This document shows positions 1-6,514 of a stretch of DNA of 20,052 bases, piece by piece. The position numbers were made by a program, and so were the translations under genes. The stretch comes from an uncultured Clostridia bacterium. GTDB lineage: Bacteria > Bacillota > Clostridia > Peptostreptococcales > Anaerovoracaceae. The notes beneath the pieces were generated by a model. That model saw nothing but the letters and a program-made list of their open reading frames with translations, did no database searches and was not told the DNA's origin. Position 1 is the first letter of the stretch, and each line of letters starts with the position of its first letter. The stretch is taken from NCBI GenBank assembly GCA_934247125.1, contig CAKQIZ010000032.1:1-20052 (forward strand). Direction: 5' to 3'.

Positions 1-232
1 GATCTTTATAAGTCTATTACGTTATTACGTTGATAATATTTTATCAGTAAATTATGAATAAAGTCAACTACATATAACGACTTTTTATAACCGTCTTGCT
101 ATCTTTATGTGATATTTTTGCAATCATTGATTTTAACATTTCTTCGGGTGGTACATCTGTTATCTGAACAACACAATATATGCTTTTATGCGTTTTTCAC
201 CATTTATCCACAGAAAAACACGCTTCTCTGCC
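1..232. other. A+T-rich stretch without a recognisable gene
   Basis: No convincing coding region is present. It is A+T-rich and holds an 8-bp tandem direct repeat (ATTACGTT at 16-23 and 24-31) and a small inverted repeat TGATAA/TTATCA (31-36 and 41-46). Neither resembles a terminator with a T-run. This is probably the spacer after a gene lying outside the window plus the upstream region of the Mop gene. Confidence 0.5.
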
Positions 233-261
233 TTGATTTGACATCATAAATATGCTATACC
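233..261 (+). promoter_or_regulatory. Sigma-70-type promoter for the Mop gene
   Basis: TTGATT at 233-238, a 17-nt spacer, then TATACC at 256-261 preceded by TG one base upstream (extended -10). A CCTAGG palindrome at 260-265 overlaps the -10 end and could be part of an operator. The predicted transcript starts about 40 nt before the Mop start codon. Confidence 0.55.
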
Positions 262-310
262 TAGGTCATACTAACAAGTGTATTTGTATTGCCAAAGGAG
301 GTATACCATC

Positions 311-520
311 ATGAAATTAAGTGCAAGAAATCAGTTGAAGGGAACTGTAACAGAGATCACAGAAGGAGCTGTAAACGGCATCGTCAAGATCGATATCGGC
401 GGCGGCAACGTTGTAAGCGCAACTATCTCGATGGCTTCTATAAAGGAACTCGGACTGGCTGTAGGCAAACCGGCCTATGCAGTGATCAAGGCAACATCTG
501 TAATGGTAGCTATCGACTAG
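311..520 (+). CDS. mop: Mop/TOBE-domain molybdate-binding protein (molbindin)
   Basis: A 69-residue cytoplasmic protein consisting of a single Mop (TOBE) domain. It starts MKLSARNQLKGTV and continues with the alternating VNGIVKIDIGGGNVV and AVIKATSVMVAID strands typical of clostridial molbindins. Family knowledge: these proteins oligomerise and bind molybdate or tungstate at subunit interfaces, acting as an oxyanion store or buffer. The ATG at 311 is chosen because AAAGGAGGT lies at 294-302 with an 8-nt spacing; a longer reading from 278 would place this ribosome binding site inside the gene. It is monocistronic, with a promoter at 233-261 and a terminator at 572-605. No modABC or molybdopterin enzyme gene is in the window. 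Confidence 0.9.
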   Translation: MKLSARNQLKGTVTEITEGAVNGIVKIDIGGGNVVSATISMASIKELGLAVGKPAYAVIKATSVMVAID

Positions 521-571
521 TATAAAGCGTATACCTGTCATGATATGACTAGCATCTGAAAACGACGAAAC

Positions 572-605
572 GAGCGGTCCTCATCATGCAGGACCGCTCA
601 TTTTT
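572..605 (+). terminator. Rho-independent terminator of the Mop gene, possibly bidirectional
   Basis: A perfect 9-bp stem, GAGCGGTCC (572-580) and GGACCGCTC (591-599), has a 10-nt loop and is followed by a T-rich tail. It sits between convergent genes (Mop ends at 520, the alkyltransferase-like gene at 625). The opposite strand also has T-rich sequence after the stem, so it may stop both. Confidence 0.85.
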
Positions 606-624
606 ATTGCTTTTTGATTCTTTT

Positions 625-933
625 TTATTCTTCCCAGCGGCATTTCTTTATATCCACATGCTGCTCATCTTTCATAGGCACACCTTCCATCATGAGCAGA
701 CACCGCTGCTCCGTCCAGCCCGGCACGAGCCTTCCCGCATGATTCACGACGCGGTGACACGGATATTCACCGTACATGCCTGACACCGAGAGCGCCTTTC
801 CGACAAGTCTGGCATTTTTTTCACGACCTATAAGACGCGCTATCTGTCCGTATGTCGCAACGCATCCTTCCGGTATCTCCTCGACTACAGACAGTATCTC
901 ATACAGAAGAGCTTCGTCAAGCTGCTTTTTCAT
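625..933 (-). CDS. MGMT/ATL-family DNA alkyltransferase-like protein with catalytic-type Cys
   Basis: About 102 residues covering only the C-terminal DNA-binding domain of O6-alkylguanine-DNA alkyltransferases (Ogt/MGMT; Pfam DNA_binding_1). Visible family marks are VATYGQIARLIG (helix-turn-helix entry), the arginine-finger region NARLVG and the active-site motif PCHRVV near residue 59. The length, and the ending PGWTEQRCLLMMEGV in place of the alkyltransferase GLxRK segment, resemble alkyltransferase-like (ATL) proteins, which normally have Trp or Ala where this one has Cys. The role is direct repair or flagging of O6-alkylguanine for excision repair. The ATG at 933 overlaps the preceding gene's TGA by one base and has GGGAG 8-9 nt upstream; a GTG at 936 is the alternative. 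It is translationally coupled to the unknown protein upstream. Confidence 0.85.
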   Translation of the reverse strand: MKKQLDEALLYEILSVVEEIPEGCVATYGQIARLIGREKNARLVGKALSVSGMYGEYPCHRVVNHAGRLVPGWTEQRCLLMMEGVPMKDEQHVDIKKCRWEE

Positions 934-1724
934 CACGCGAGCTCCCTGTTCTCCTTCACCTGCCCGTAAACGAATCCGAGCAGCTTGACTACGTTATCGG
1001 TAAATGCGCTTTCGCCTTCCTTGTACGTATCGTTTTCAAGCGATCCCACTATCGTCTCAGCCTTTTCAGCTGCGCCTGACTGCGCCATATCCAGAGCGAA
1101 CGGATCCTGATCCCTTATCGCTGCTACAGCTATGATACCGCATGCTGCGATATCGACCTTGAGCGCATGCTCGTCTGTAGTATTTCCTGATGAAACAGCT
1201 TCATAGCGGTTCTGCAGATCATCGCAGAAAGCGATCCACTTGTCGCCGACTTCTTCGAAAGTCCTCGCTGCGATGCTGTCTCTGTATTCATCGCGGCACG
1301 TCCTGTGGTCGTGCTTAGGCAGCGATTTCCATGTAAAGTACTCGAGTATCGAATATACACACACCTCGTGTATCCCGTACTCGATATTATCAAGTCCTTC
1401 GAACGGCGGTACCTGGAAAAACTCTTCTATATCATCGTAAAGTCTCTTGAATATATCATCCGCCTTGTTGCTTTTCATGAATTTCCCGAACTCAGCTTTC
1501 ACGGATTCAGTCTCCGCCATGAGCAGGTCGACGTCGTACAGCTTTTTCTCGTCGTTTTTTATCATTTCATCGAAATATGCTCTGCACTTTTCCACAGTCT
1601 CAGGCTTCAGCCCCTTCATCAGCTTGTCAAAATCGATGACTTCGCCTGCTATCTGGCCTCTGGTAAGCTCTCTTTTATCGCCCATGCAGATGTTCCGCAT
1701 TTCTATCGCAACTTCATAATCCAT
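933..1724 (-). CDS. Uncharacterised 263-residue protein
   Basis: I do not recognise a family. The product is acidic and soluble with no signal peptide or membrane segment. It appears mostly helical, with charged stretches (YFDEMIKNDEKKLYDVDLL, DDIFKRLYDDIEEFFQV) and an Ala-rich helix, VDIAACGIIAVAAIRDQDPFA. Its C-terminal part, with a DIAACGIIAVAAIRDQDPFA-like helix and a closing VVKLLGFVYGQVKENREL helix, hints at a helical-repeat scaffold or a DUF4259/immunity-type fold, but this is only an impression. The start at 1724 follows AGGAGGA (1737-1743) with a rather long 12-nt spacing; no better in-frame start exists. It overlaps the alkyltransferase-like gene, so the two are co-translated. Confidence 0.75.
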   Translation of the reverse strand: MDYEVAIEMRNICMGDKRELTRGQIAGEVIDFDKLMKGLKPETVEKCRAYFDEMIKNDEKKLYDVDLLMAETESVKAEFGKFMKSNKADDIFKRLYDDIEEFFQVPPFEGLDNIEYGIHEVCVYSILEYFTWKSLPKHDHRTCRDEYRDSIAARTFEEVGDKWIAFCDDLQNRYEAVSSGNTTDEHALKVDIAACGIIAVAAIRDQDPFALDMAQSGAAEKAETIVGSLENDTYKEGESAFTDNVVKLLGFVYGQVKENRELA

Positions 1725-1778
1725 AAATCTGTCTGATCCTCCTGTTCCCGATATATAAATATCTCTACAGTTAATATA

Positions 1779-2114
1779 TCAAAAATACAGGCTGTCAGCA
1801 AGCAGCAAAAGCATGTATGTCCCTGTCCCCAGAACTATGCTCAGCAGAGTGCTGTGTCTCCATTTATAGCTGACCGCAACTGCTGCAACTGCTATGAACT
1901 TCGGGATCCCCACATGGATGAGATCGGTCCCCGCATCTTTCAGACAGTACACTATCAGCACCGCCATTATCGCCGCGGGAAGAGTCTGGCCGAGCTTTTC
2001 CAGCCATGCCGGCATCTTCCTGTCGCCCGCGAATGCAAAGAACGGCAGAGCTCTCAGGGCAAACGTGCATGCAGCTGCCGCGGCGACCGCCGCGAGTATA
2101 TACTTTGCCGTCAT
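1779..2114 (-). CDS. azlD: AzlD-type branched-chain amino acid exporter subunit
   Basis: 111 residues with four hydrophobic segments (about 5-25, 40-60, 68-85 and 90-108). The pattern ALRALPFFAFAGDRKMPAWLEKLG followed by LPAAIMAVLIVYCL is characteristic of the AzlD/YgaH family. Family knowledge: the small AzlD subunit pairs with AzlC to export branched-chain amino acids or their analogues across the cytoplasmic membrane. Its ATG overlaps the azlC stop codon by 4 nt (ATGA), as in most azlCD pairs, so it is translationally coupled. It is the last gene of the SGNH hydrolase-azlC-azlD operon. No convincing hairpin terminator follows it before the next gene at 1724. Confidence 0.9.
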   Translation of the reverse strand: MTAKYILAAVAAAAACTFALRALPFFAFAGDRKMPAWLEKLGQTLPAAIMAVLIVYCLKDAGTDLIHVGIPKFIAVAAVAVSYKWRHSTLLSIVLGTGTYMLLLLADSLYF

Positions 2115-2806
2115 TGCTTCGTCTCCTTCCTTTCAGCCCTTTCAGCGATAATCAGGATGCCGGATGCCAGTATCAGCGCCGGCAATATGAACCTGTCCGC
2201 ACCGAATACCACCAGACACAGCACTCCTGCGCCTGCTCCCGTCAGCGCCGGCATATGCCTGTCTGCCTTTTCCCACTGATCTATGAAAATTATCACGAAC
2301 AGCGCCGTCATGCAGAAATCTATTCCGTTGAGCTCAAACGGTATAAGCTGGCCGAGCACTCCTCCTGCCACGGATCCTGCGAGCCAGTATATCCTGCTCA
2401 TCAGCGCCACGTAAAACATCGTCTGCTCTTTTTCCTTCTCAGGCATGTCCAGCGTGCAGTTGACCGCATACGTTTCATCCGTCATCGTATGTATCATATA
2501 AAGCTTCCTGCGCCCCATCTTCCTGAAGTCCTCAAGAAACGTCAGGCTGTAGAAGCTCTGCCTGCTGTTCATCAGAAATGCCGTGACTGCGATCGTCAGT
2601 ATCGACGCTCCGCTGCTCAGGAACGTGATCAGGACGAATTGGAACGCGCCGGTGTATACGGTCGCGCTTATCAGCAGCGAGTAATACCACGCCAGCCCGT
2701 GCTCCTCCATCGTTATTCCGTACGCCATGCTCACGAAGATATAGCTGCACATTATCGGCAGCGATTTTATGAATGCAGTCTTTATAAGTTCACGCTTTCC
2801 GGTCAT
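2111..2806 (-). CDS. azlC: AzlC-type branched-chain amino acid permease
   Basis: 231 residues with the hydrophobicity pattern of the AzlC/YgaZ family (PF03591). Family motifs seen are an N-terminal KSLPIMCSYIFVSMAYG segment, ATVYTGAFQFVLITFL, and FLMNSRQSFYSLTFLEDF (the family's N-R-x-x-x-Y-x-L region), then TDETYAV. Closing hydrophobic helices lie at about 165-178 and 190-222. It is the large subunit of the AzlCD exporter in the cytoplasmic membrane, moving branched-chain amino acids outward. It starts 4 nt inside the end of the SGNH hydrolase and ends 4 nt inside azlD, so all three are one tightly coupled operon from the promoter at 3523-3551. The usual Lrp-type azlB regulator is not adjacent. 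Confidence 0.9.
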   Translation of the reverse strand: MTGKRELIKTAFIKSLPIMCSYIFVSMAYGITMEEHGLAWYYSLLISATVYTGAFQFVLITFLSSGASILTIAVTAFLMNSRQSFYSLTFLEDFRKMGRRKLYMIHTMTDETYAVNCTLDMPEKEKEQTMFYVALMSRIYWLAGSVAGGVLGQLIPFELNGIDFCMTALFVIIFIDQWEKADRHMPALTGAGAGVLCLVVFGADRFILPALILASGILIIAERAERKETKQ

Positions 2807-3456
2807 TGCTTTTTATCTGTCCCTCCGTTTTGCGAAAATATCTCGAATACCTTTTTCGATACCGCATCAGCCAGATTTCTGTGCCCTTCCGCATCGAGGT
2901 GCTCCTGATCCACAGAGCTCGGTTTGGCGTAGTCGGATGCAGCCAGATATGATATGTCCCATTTGCCGGACAGTTCCCTGTACGCAGACGGAAGCGCTCT
3001 TGCCACCTTTACAGATTCTTTTCCGAACTCGGGATCGAATTCTTCTTTCCATACTTCATCTCCAAGCTCGATAGGCGACAGAAGAAGCACCTCACAGTCT
3101 CCCGAGAATTTTCTGATCTGACCGAGCAGCGAATCTATCCCCGCCGATATCGATGACACCGTCGGATCATATACCGTTTTGCAGTCATTGGTGCCGAGCA
3201 TCAGGATGACGAGATCCAGCGGCGCATGTGCTTCAAGCAGCACAGGCAGCAGGTCTGCGCCGGACCTGCCCGGACGGCTGACATCATCAAAGACTGTTGT
3301 CCTGCCGCACAGTCCTTCCTCCACCACCTGGAACCCGTCTCCTGAAAGTGCATCCTGGAGACGGCCTGTCCACCTCGTTCCCCAGTCATATCTGTTATCA
3401 GTTCCCGCTACGAGTCCCCATGTATTCGAATCGCCAAAGCAAAGTATCCTTTTCAT
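2803..3456 (-). CDS. SGNH/GDSL-family hydrolase (arylesterase-like)
   Basis: 217 residues, cytoplasmic, no signal peptide. The SGNH blocks are visible in order: nucleophile FGDSNTWG (Ser at about 10), GLCGRTT with the oxyanion Gly, LMLGTNDCK with Asn at about 90, and the C-terminal D-x-x-H in VDQEHLDAEGH (Asp 183, His 186). The GDSNTWG/GTND spacing is like that of acyltransferase/arylesterase members with perhydrolase side activity. The natural substrate cannot be read; esters or acylated sugars and lipids are typical. Start: an ATG at 3456 has GGTGG about 7 nt upstream, whereas the in-frame ATG at 3462 abuts that site, so 3456 is preferred. It is the first gene of an operon with azlC and azlD (4-nt overlap), an unusual partner for an amino acid exporter. 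Confidence 0.88.
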   Translation of the reverse strand: MKRILCFGDSNTWGLVAGTDNRYDWGTRWTGRLQDALSGDGFQVVEEGLCGRTTVFDDVSRPGRSGADLLPVLLEAHAPLDLVILMLGTNDCKTVYDPTVSSISAGIDSLLGQIRKFSGDCEVLLLSPIELGDEVWKEEFDPEFGKESVKVARALPSAYRELSGKWDISYLAASDYAKPSSVDQEHLDAEGHRNLADAVSKKVFEIFSQNGGTDKKQ

Positions 3457-3522
3457 TATCATCCACCGCCCTTTTTGCTGTCGTCAATATATCTCTTAAT
3501 GCTGTTCCTTTGATTTATGATA

Positions 3523-3551
3523 ATGATATATTTTAATTCCTATTTTGTCAA
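3523..3551 (-). promoter_or_regulatory. Sigma-70-type promoter for the SGNH hydrolase-azlC-azlD operon
   Basis: On the minus strand TTGACA (3546-3551), a 17-nt spacer and TATCAT (3523-3528). It is correctly placed about 65 nt upstream of the SGNH hydrolase start, in the 110-nt spacer behind the class III aminotransferase. Confidence 0.7.
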
Positions 3552-3572
3552 TAGGTTTATAGGGATTTCTTG

Positions 3573-5069
3573 CTATTTCAGCAGCCCTTTGTCTGTTTTT
3601 TTCACGTGTCTGAACACTTCCTCGAATCTGCCGAGGGCTTCGTCTATGATCTCAGGCGTATCTGCAAGCGATGTGTAAAGCCTGCTGCCTGCGAGCGTCA
3701 CGATGCCGTTTGCCATGTAGGCAGCTCCCATCCTTTCCATGGAATCCTTTCGCACATACATCATATCCTTGTGCTTCAGCAGTCCGAGCGCGGATTTCAG
3801 GAAACACATCGATGAGAAGTCAAAGCTCATCGCACCCGTACATTCGAGATGCACGATCGAACCCTGATTGTATGCGACGAAAGGCAGACCATACTGACTG
3901 ATAAGGGCTTTGAGTCCGTCGCAGAGCCTGTCTCCCATCTGTCCTGCGACTTCGCACGCATTGGTCCTCTCGATCTCTTTTATCGTCGTGTATCCAGCAA
4001 GGCATGAGAGCGGATTTGCGGCGAGCGTACCGCCTACATATGCCCTGTGCTTTCCTGTAGCCAGACCCGCCGCCATCAGCTCGGCATACTCGCGCTTGCC
4101 CCCGACGCCGCCTGCCGACGGATAACCGCCTGCGACGATCTTTCCGAACACAGTCAGATCAGGCACGACGTCAAAGTACCCCTGTGCGCCTGAAAGCGCC
4201 AGCCTGAATCCTGTCACGACCTCATCGAATATCAGCAGAGCGCCGTACTTGTCGCACAACTCGCGCACGCCCTTGTTGTAGTCTTTTGCGACCGGTCTCG
4301 TGCCGCTTTCCGGCCCTGCAGGCTCGACGATCACTGCTGCAGTGCCGCCTTTCAGCCTGTTGCGCTTCAGCATCTTCTCGAGCATGTCGAGATCGTTCGG
4401 ACGCACTTCGTCAGTCCTCCTGTAAGCTCCCGGCGTTATCCCGTGGGACTCGAGCAGTGCACGGCTTCCCGGGATCTTCAGCCCGTACACCATCTGATCC
4501 GACCAGCCGTGATAAGCTCCGCCGATCTTGATTATCCTCTTTTTACCAGTCGCGATCCTCGCGATACGGAGCGCCGCCATCACTGATTCCGTTCCGGAAC
4601 CCAGCATACGGAACATTTCCACGTTAGGCATGTGCTTCGTTATCTCTTTCGCGATCATCATCTCCGATTCGTGCAGCAGCCCTGTCACCGGTCCGCACGT
4701 ATTCAGCAGCTCGATCACTTTTTCTCTCACCGCAGGGTAGTTGCTGCCCAGTATCGTAGGGCCGCCTGCCTGCAGGAAATCTATATACCTGTTGCCGTCC
4801 TGGTCGTAAAGGTATGCGCCTTCCGTCTTCGCCATGCACATAGGGAACGGCTTGTTGAATGCGAGGTTGTGCTGCACGCCTCCCGGTATGTATTTCTGCG
4901 ACTCCTCGTAGACTGCCTTCGATGCTTTGCATTTTTCATCGAAATACTTCATCACGACATTGTCGTAATAATCATCGTCTACTTCCCATATCTCCTGGCT
5001 CGTCAGTTCCTTTAACTGTCTGTTTATCTCCGCAGGATCGTCCCATCTGCTCACTCCGCAATTTTTCAT
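3573..5069 (-). CDS. Class III aminotransferase, glutamate-1-semialdehyde aminomutase-like
   Basis: 498 residues, a PLP enzyme of fold type I. Motifs: GSGTESVMAALRIARIATGK (phosphate-binding region, about 157-176), GAYHGWSD, VIVEPAG (about 247), LLIFDEVVTGFRLA with the PLP-pyridine Asp at about 282, and the Schiff-base lysine in TVFGKIVAGGYP (Lys about 310). The closest look is to glutamate-1-semialdehyde 2,1-aminomutases and related amino-sugar/amino-ketone aminotransferases. It is longer than HemL (about 430) because of roughly 45 extra N-terminal residues. No haem gene is nearby, so a HemL role is unlikely. It is the last gene of the kinase-aldolase-GtrA operon, starting 1 nt after the GtrA stop codon. 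The probable job is amination of a keto/aldehyde intermediate, or deamination of an amino substrate, in that pathway; the substrate is unknown. Confidence 0.88.
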   Translation of the reverse strand: MKNCGVSRWDDPAEINRQLKELTSQEIWEVDDDYYDNVVMKYFDEKCKASKAVYEESQKYIPGGVQHNLAFNKPFPMCMAKTEGAYLYDQDGNRYIDFLQAGGPTILGSNYPAVREKVIELLNTCGPVTGLLHESEMMIAKEITKHMPNVEMFRMLGSGTESVMAALRIARIATGKKRIIKIGGAYHGWSDQMVYGLKIPGSRALLESHGITPGAYRRTDEVRPNDLDMLEKMLKRNRLKGGTAAVIVEPAGPESGTRPVAKDYNKGVRELCDKYGALLIFDEVVTGFRLALSGAQGYFDVVPDLTVFGKIVAGGYPSAGGVGGKREYAELMAAGLATGKHRAYVGGTLAANPLSCLAGYTTIKEIERTNACEVAGQMGDRLCDGLKALISQYGLPFVAYNQGSIVHLECTGAMSFDFSSMCFLKSALGLLKHKDMMYVRKDSMERMGAAYMANGIVTLAGSRLYTSLADTPEIIDEALGRFEEVFRHVKKTDKGLLK

Positions 5070-5070
5070 T

Positions 5071-5514
5071 TTATTTTTTCTCCTTATCCGCTTTTTTCTT
5101 TGCTATGTCGTTCGTATCTATGGTTTTACCGAAAACGACGAATCTGTCATACAGATATTCCGTCGTTATGTTCATCAGCATGTTCAGCCCTGTGACAAGA
5201 TATTCGTTCCAGCCCAGATCCTCGGCGAGATAGTTGCCGAGTACCGTGGTGACAGGTGTGAACACGCAGTAAAATGCCAGTATTTTCATCATCGCCACCG
5301 GAACGTTATTAGCCGATTTGAATGTGAATTTCCTGTTCAGCGTAAAGTTCCAGAGCACTGACAGCACCAGCGCTATCAGGTAGCGCGGCCAGTACTGCCA
5401 GTCTGTGAGCTGTGTCAGCAGCGTGAACGACACGATCTCTATGATCCCCGCCGACACTGAAAACAGTACGAATTTTATAACTCTCAGTATTTCTTTTCTC
5501 TTTTCTGATATCAT
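5071..5514 (-). CDS. GtrA-family membrane protein
   Basis: 147 residues with four predicted membrane helices (about 11-32, 40-60, 75-96, 104-124) and a Lys-rich cytoplasmic tail (AKKKADKEKK). The features ILRVIKFVLFSVSAGIIEIVSF, RYLIALVLSVLWNFTLNRKFTF (the family's N-F-x-x-x-R-x-x-x-F signature) and a closing YLYDRFVVF are typical of GtrA (PF04138). Family knowledge: GtrA-like proteins are thought to move or assist polyprenyl-linked sugars across the membrane, or to serve cell-surface glycosylation. It overlaps the aldolase by 4 nt (ATGA) and nearly touches the aminotransferase, so it is an integral part of this operon. That is unexpected for a purely catabolic kinase/aldolase pathway. Confidence 0.9.
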   Translation of the reverse strand: MISEKRKEILRVIKFVLFSVSAGIIEIVSFTLLTQLTDWQYWPRYLIALVLSVLWNFTLNRKFTFKSANNVPVAMMKILAFYCVFTPVTTVLGNYLAEDLGWNEYLVTGLNMLMNITTEYLYDRFVVFGKTIDTNDIAKKKADKEKK

Positions 5515-6500
5515 GATCTCTCCCGGTCTTTCTGCTTGGAATATTTATGCTTGTATACGAAGTTCATCAGTGCCACATCGAATGCTCCGATTTTTTTGAC
5601 TCTGCCCGAGGCCAGCGTGTGCACTGCGCACAGGCATGACTTGTCGACCAGCAGCTTCAGTGCCTCAAGGTCATCTGCCGTTTCGGCTCTGACCGCTGCG
5701 CCAGTTCCTTTTATCAGCACAGCCGGATGCTTCTTCAGCAGCGCTTCCGCTTCACGCGCCGTGTCTGCTGCAGGTATCTTCCGGCCTATCATCTGCGCCA
5801 TATCGTCTACCTGCGCATATACGGGAGTTCCTGCGTCAGCGCAGATCCTTACCGCATCGGTGCTGAAAACATCTGCATACCCGGAGACGTTCTCCAGCTG
5901 CACTGCCGTCCCGGCAGCCGCACTCTGCGCCTTTGCATCAAAGCCTCTGATATTCCTCCTGCAGATATTTTCAAGAAGCACAGCCCGCTCCATAGCCTCG
6001 TCGCGGTCACATCCGCAGATAAGCACACCGTGATGTATCATGAATACTGTCTGTATACCCTGTTTCAGCACGTCCGCTACAGCATTCGTCAGCTTCTTCG
6101 TGCCGGGCAGTCCGTATGCCGCGACGCCGATCCCGCCGAGTTTTTCGCGTTCTTCCTCTGTTATGCCCAGAGCATCCAGTCCAGTCAGCCCTATCGCGGT
6201 CGCATATTTCTGATGGGTGTGTATCACAAACTCCGTTTCCGGGAAGCAGTTGTACGCCGCGATGTGCACGCCGCGCTCTCCCGAAGGCTTGTGCTTTCCT
6301 TCCCATTCCTCTGTCTCTGTATCGAGCAGGACTATATCGTCTTCCCGAGTCTGCATGTAGTCGAGTCCGCTCGGTGTTATCAGGCAGTGACTGCTGTCGA
6401 GCCTGCAGCTTATATTGCCCCACGTCCTCGCGACCAGTTCTTCCTGAAGAAGCTCTTTTCCGGTCGCCACGATCAGCGCCCTTTTTTCCTTTTCATCCAT
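5511..6500 (-). CDS. Two-part class II aldolase/adducin-family protein
   Basis: 329 residues. The N-terminal part (about 1-190) is a complete class II (zinc) aldolase: TWGNISCRL and ITPSGLDY (substrate phosphate region), the acid/base Glu in PSGERGVH (about 75), zinc ligands in VIHTHQ (His 94, His 96) and MIHHG (His 156). The C-terminal part (about 205-300) looks like a second, shortened copy: its KHPAVLIKGTGAAVRAETADDLEA aligns with the MIHHGVLICGCDRDEAMERA region but lacks the His ligands. This resembles some Ald2/FucA/RhaD relatives fused to a degenerate repeat. Family role: retro-aldol cleavage of a ketose-1-phosphate to DHAP and an aldehyde. AAAGGAG lies upstream of the ATG at 6500; it is 14 nt after the kinase and overlaps GtrA by 4 nt. 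Confidence 0.87.
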   Translation of the reverse strand: MDEKEKRALIVATGKELLQEELVARTWGNISCRLDSSHCLITPSGLDYMQTREDDIVLLDTETEEWEGKHKPSGERGVHIAAYNCFPETEFVIHTHQKYATAIGLTGLDALGITEEEREKLGGIGVAAYGLPGTKKLTNAVADVLKQGIQTVFMIHHGVLICGCDRDEAMERAVLLENICRRNIRGFDAKAQSAAAGTAVQLENVSGYADVFSTDAVRICADAGTPVYAQVDDMAQMIGRKIPAADTAREAEALLKKHPAVLIKGTGAAVRAETADDLEALKLLVDKSCLCAVHTLASGRVKKIGAFDVALMNFVYKHKYSKQKDRERS

Positions 6501-6514
6501 TCCGTTGCTCTCCT

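Noticed and set aside
1..310. Molybdenum cofactor riboswitch upstream of the Mop gene
   Set aside because: No stable set of conserved helices is visible, and the predicted leader of about 40 nt is too short for one.
1725..1778. Promoter for the 263-residue protein
   Set aside because: TTGATA is present, but spacing to a usable -10 (TATATA at 19 nt) is poor, so I do not list it.
2006..2908. A 300-codon plus-strand ORF opposite azlC and azlD
   Set aside because: Antisense to well supported membrane protein genes, with low-complexity basic translation and no ribosome binding site.
4800..5069. HemL (tetrapyrrole) assignment for the class III aminotransferase
   Set aside because: The fold matches, but there are about 45 extra N-terminal residues and no haem genes nearby; the sugar operon context argues for another substrate.
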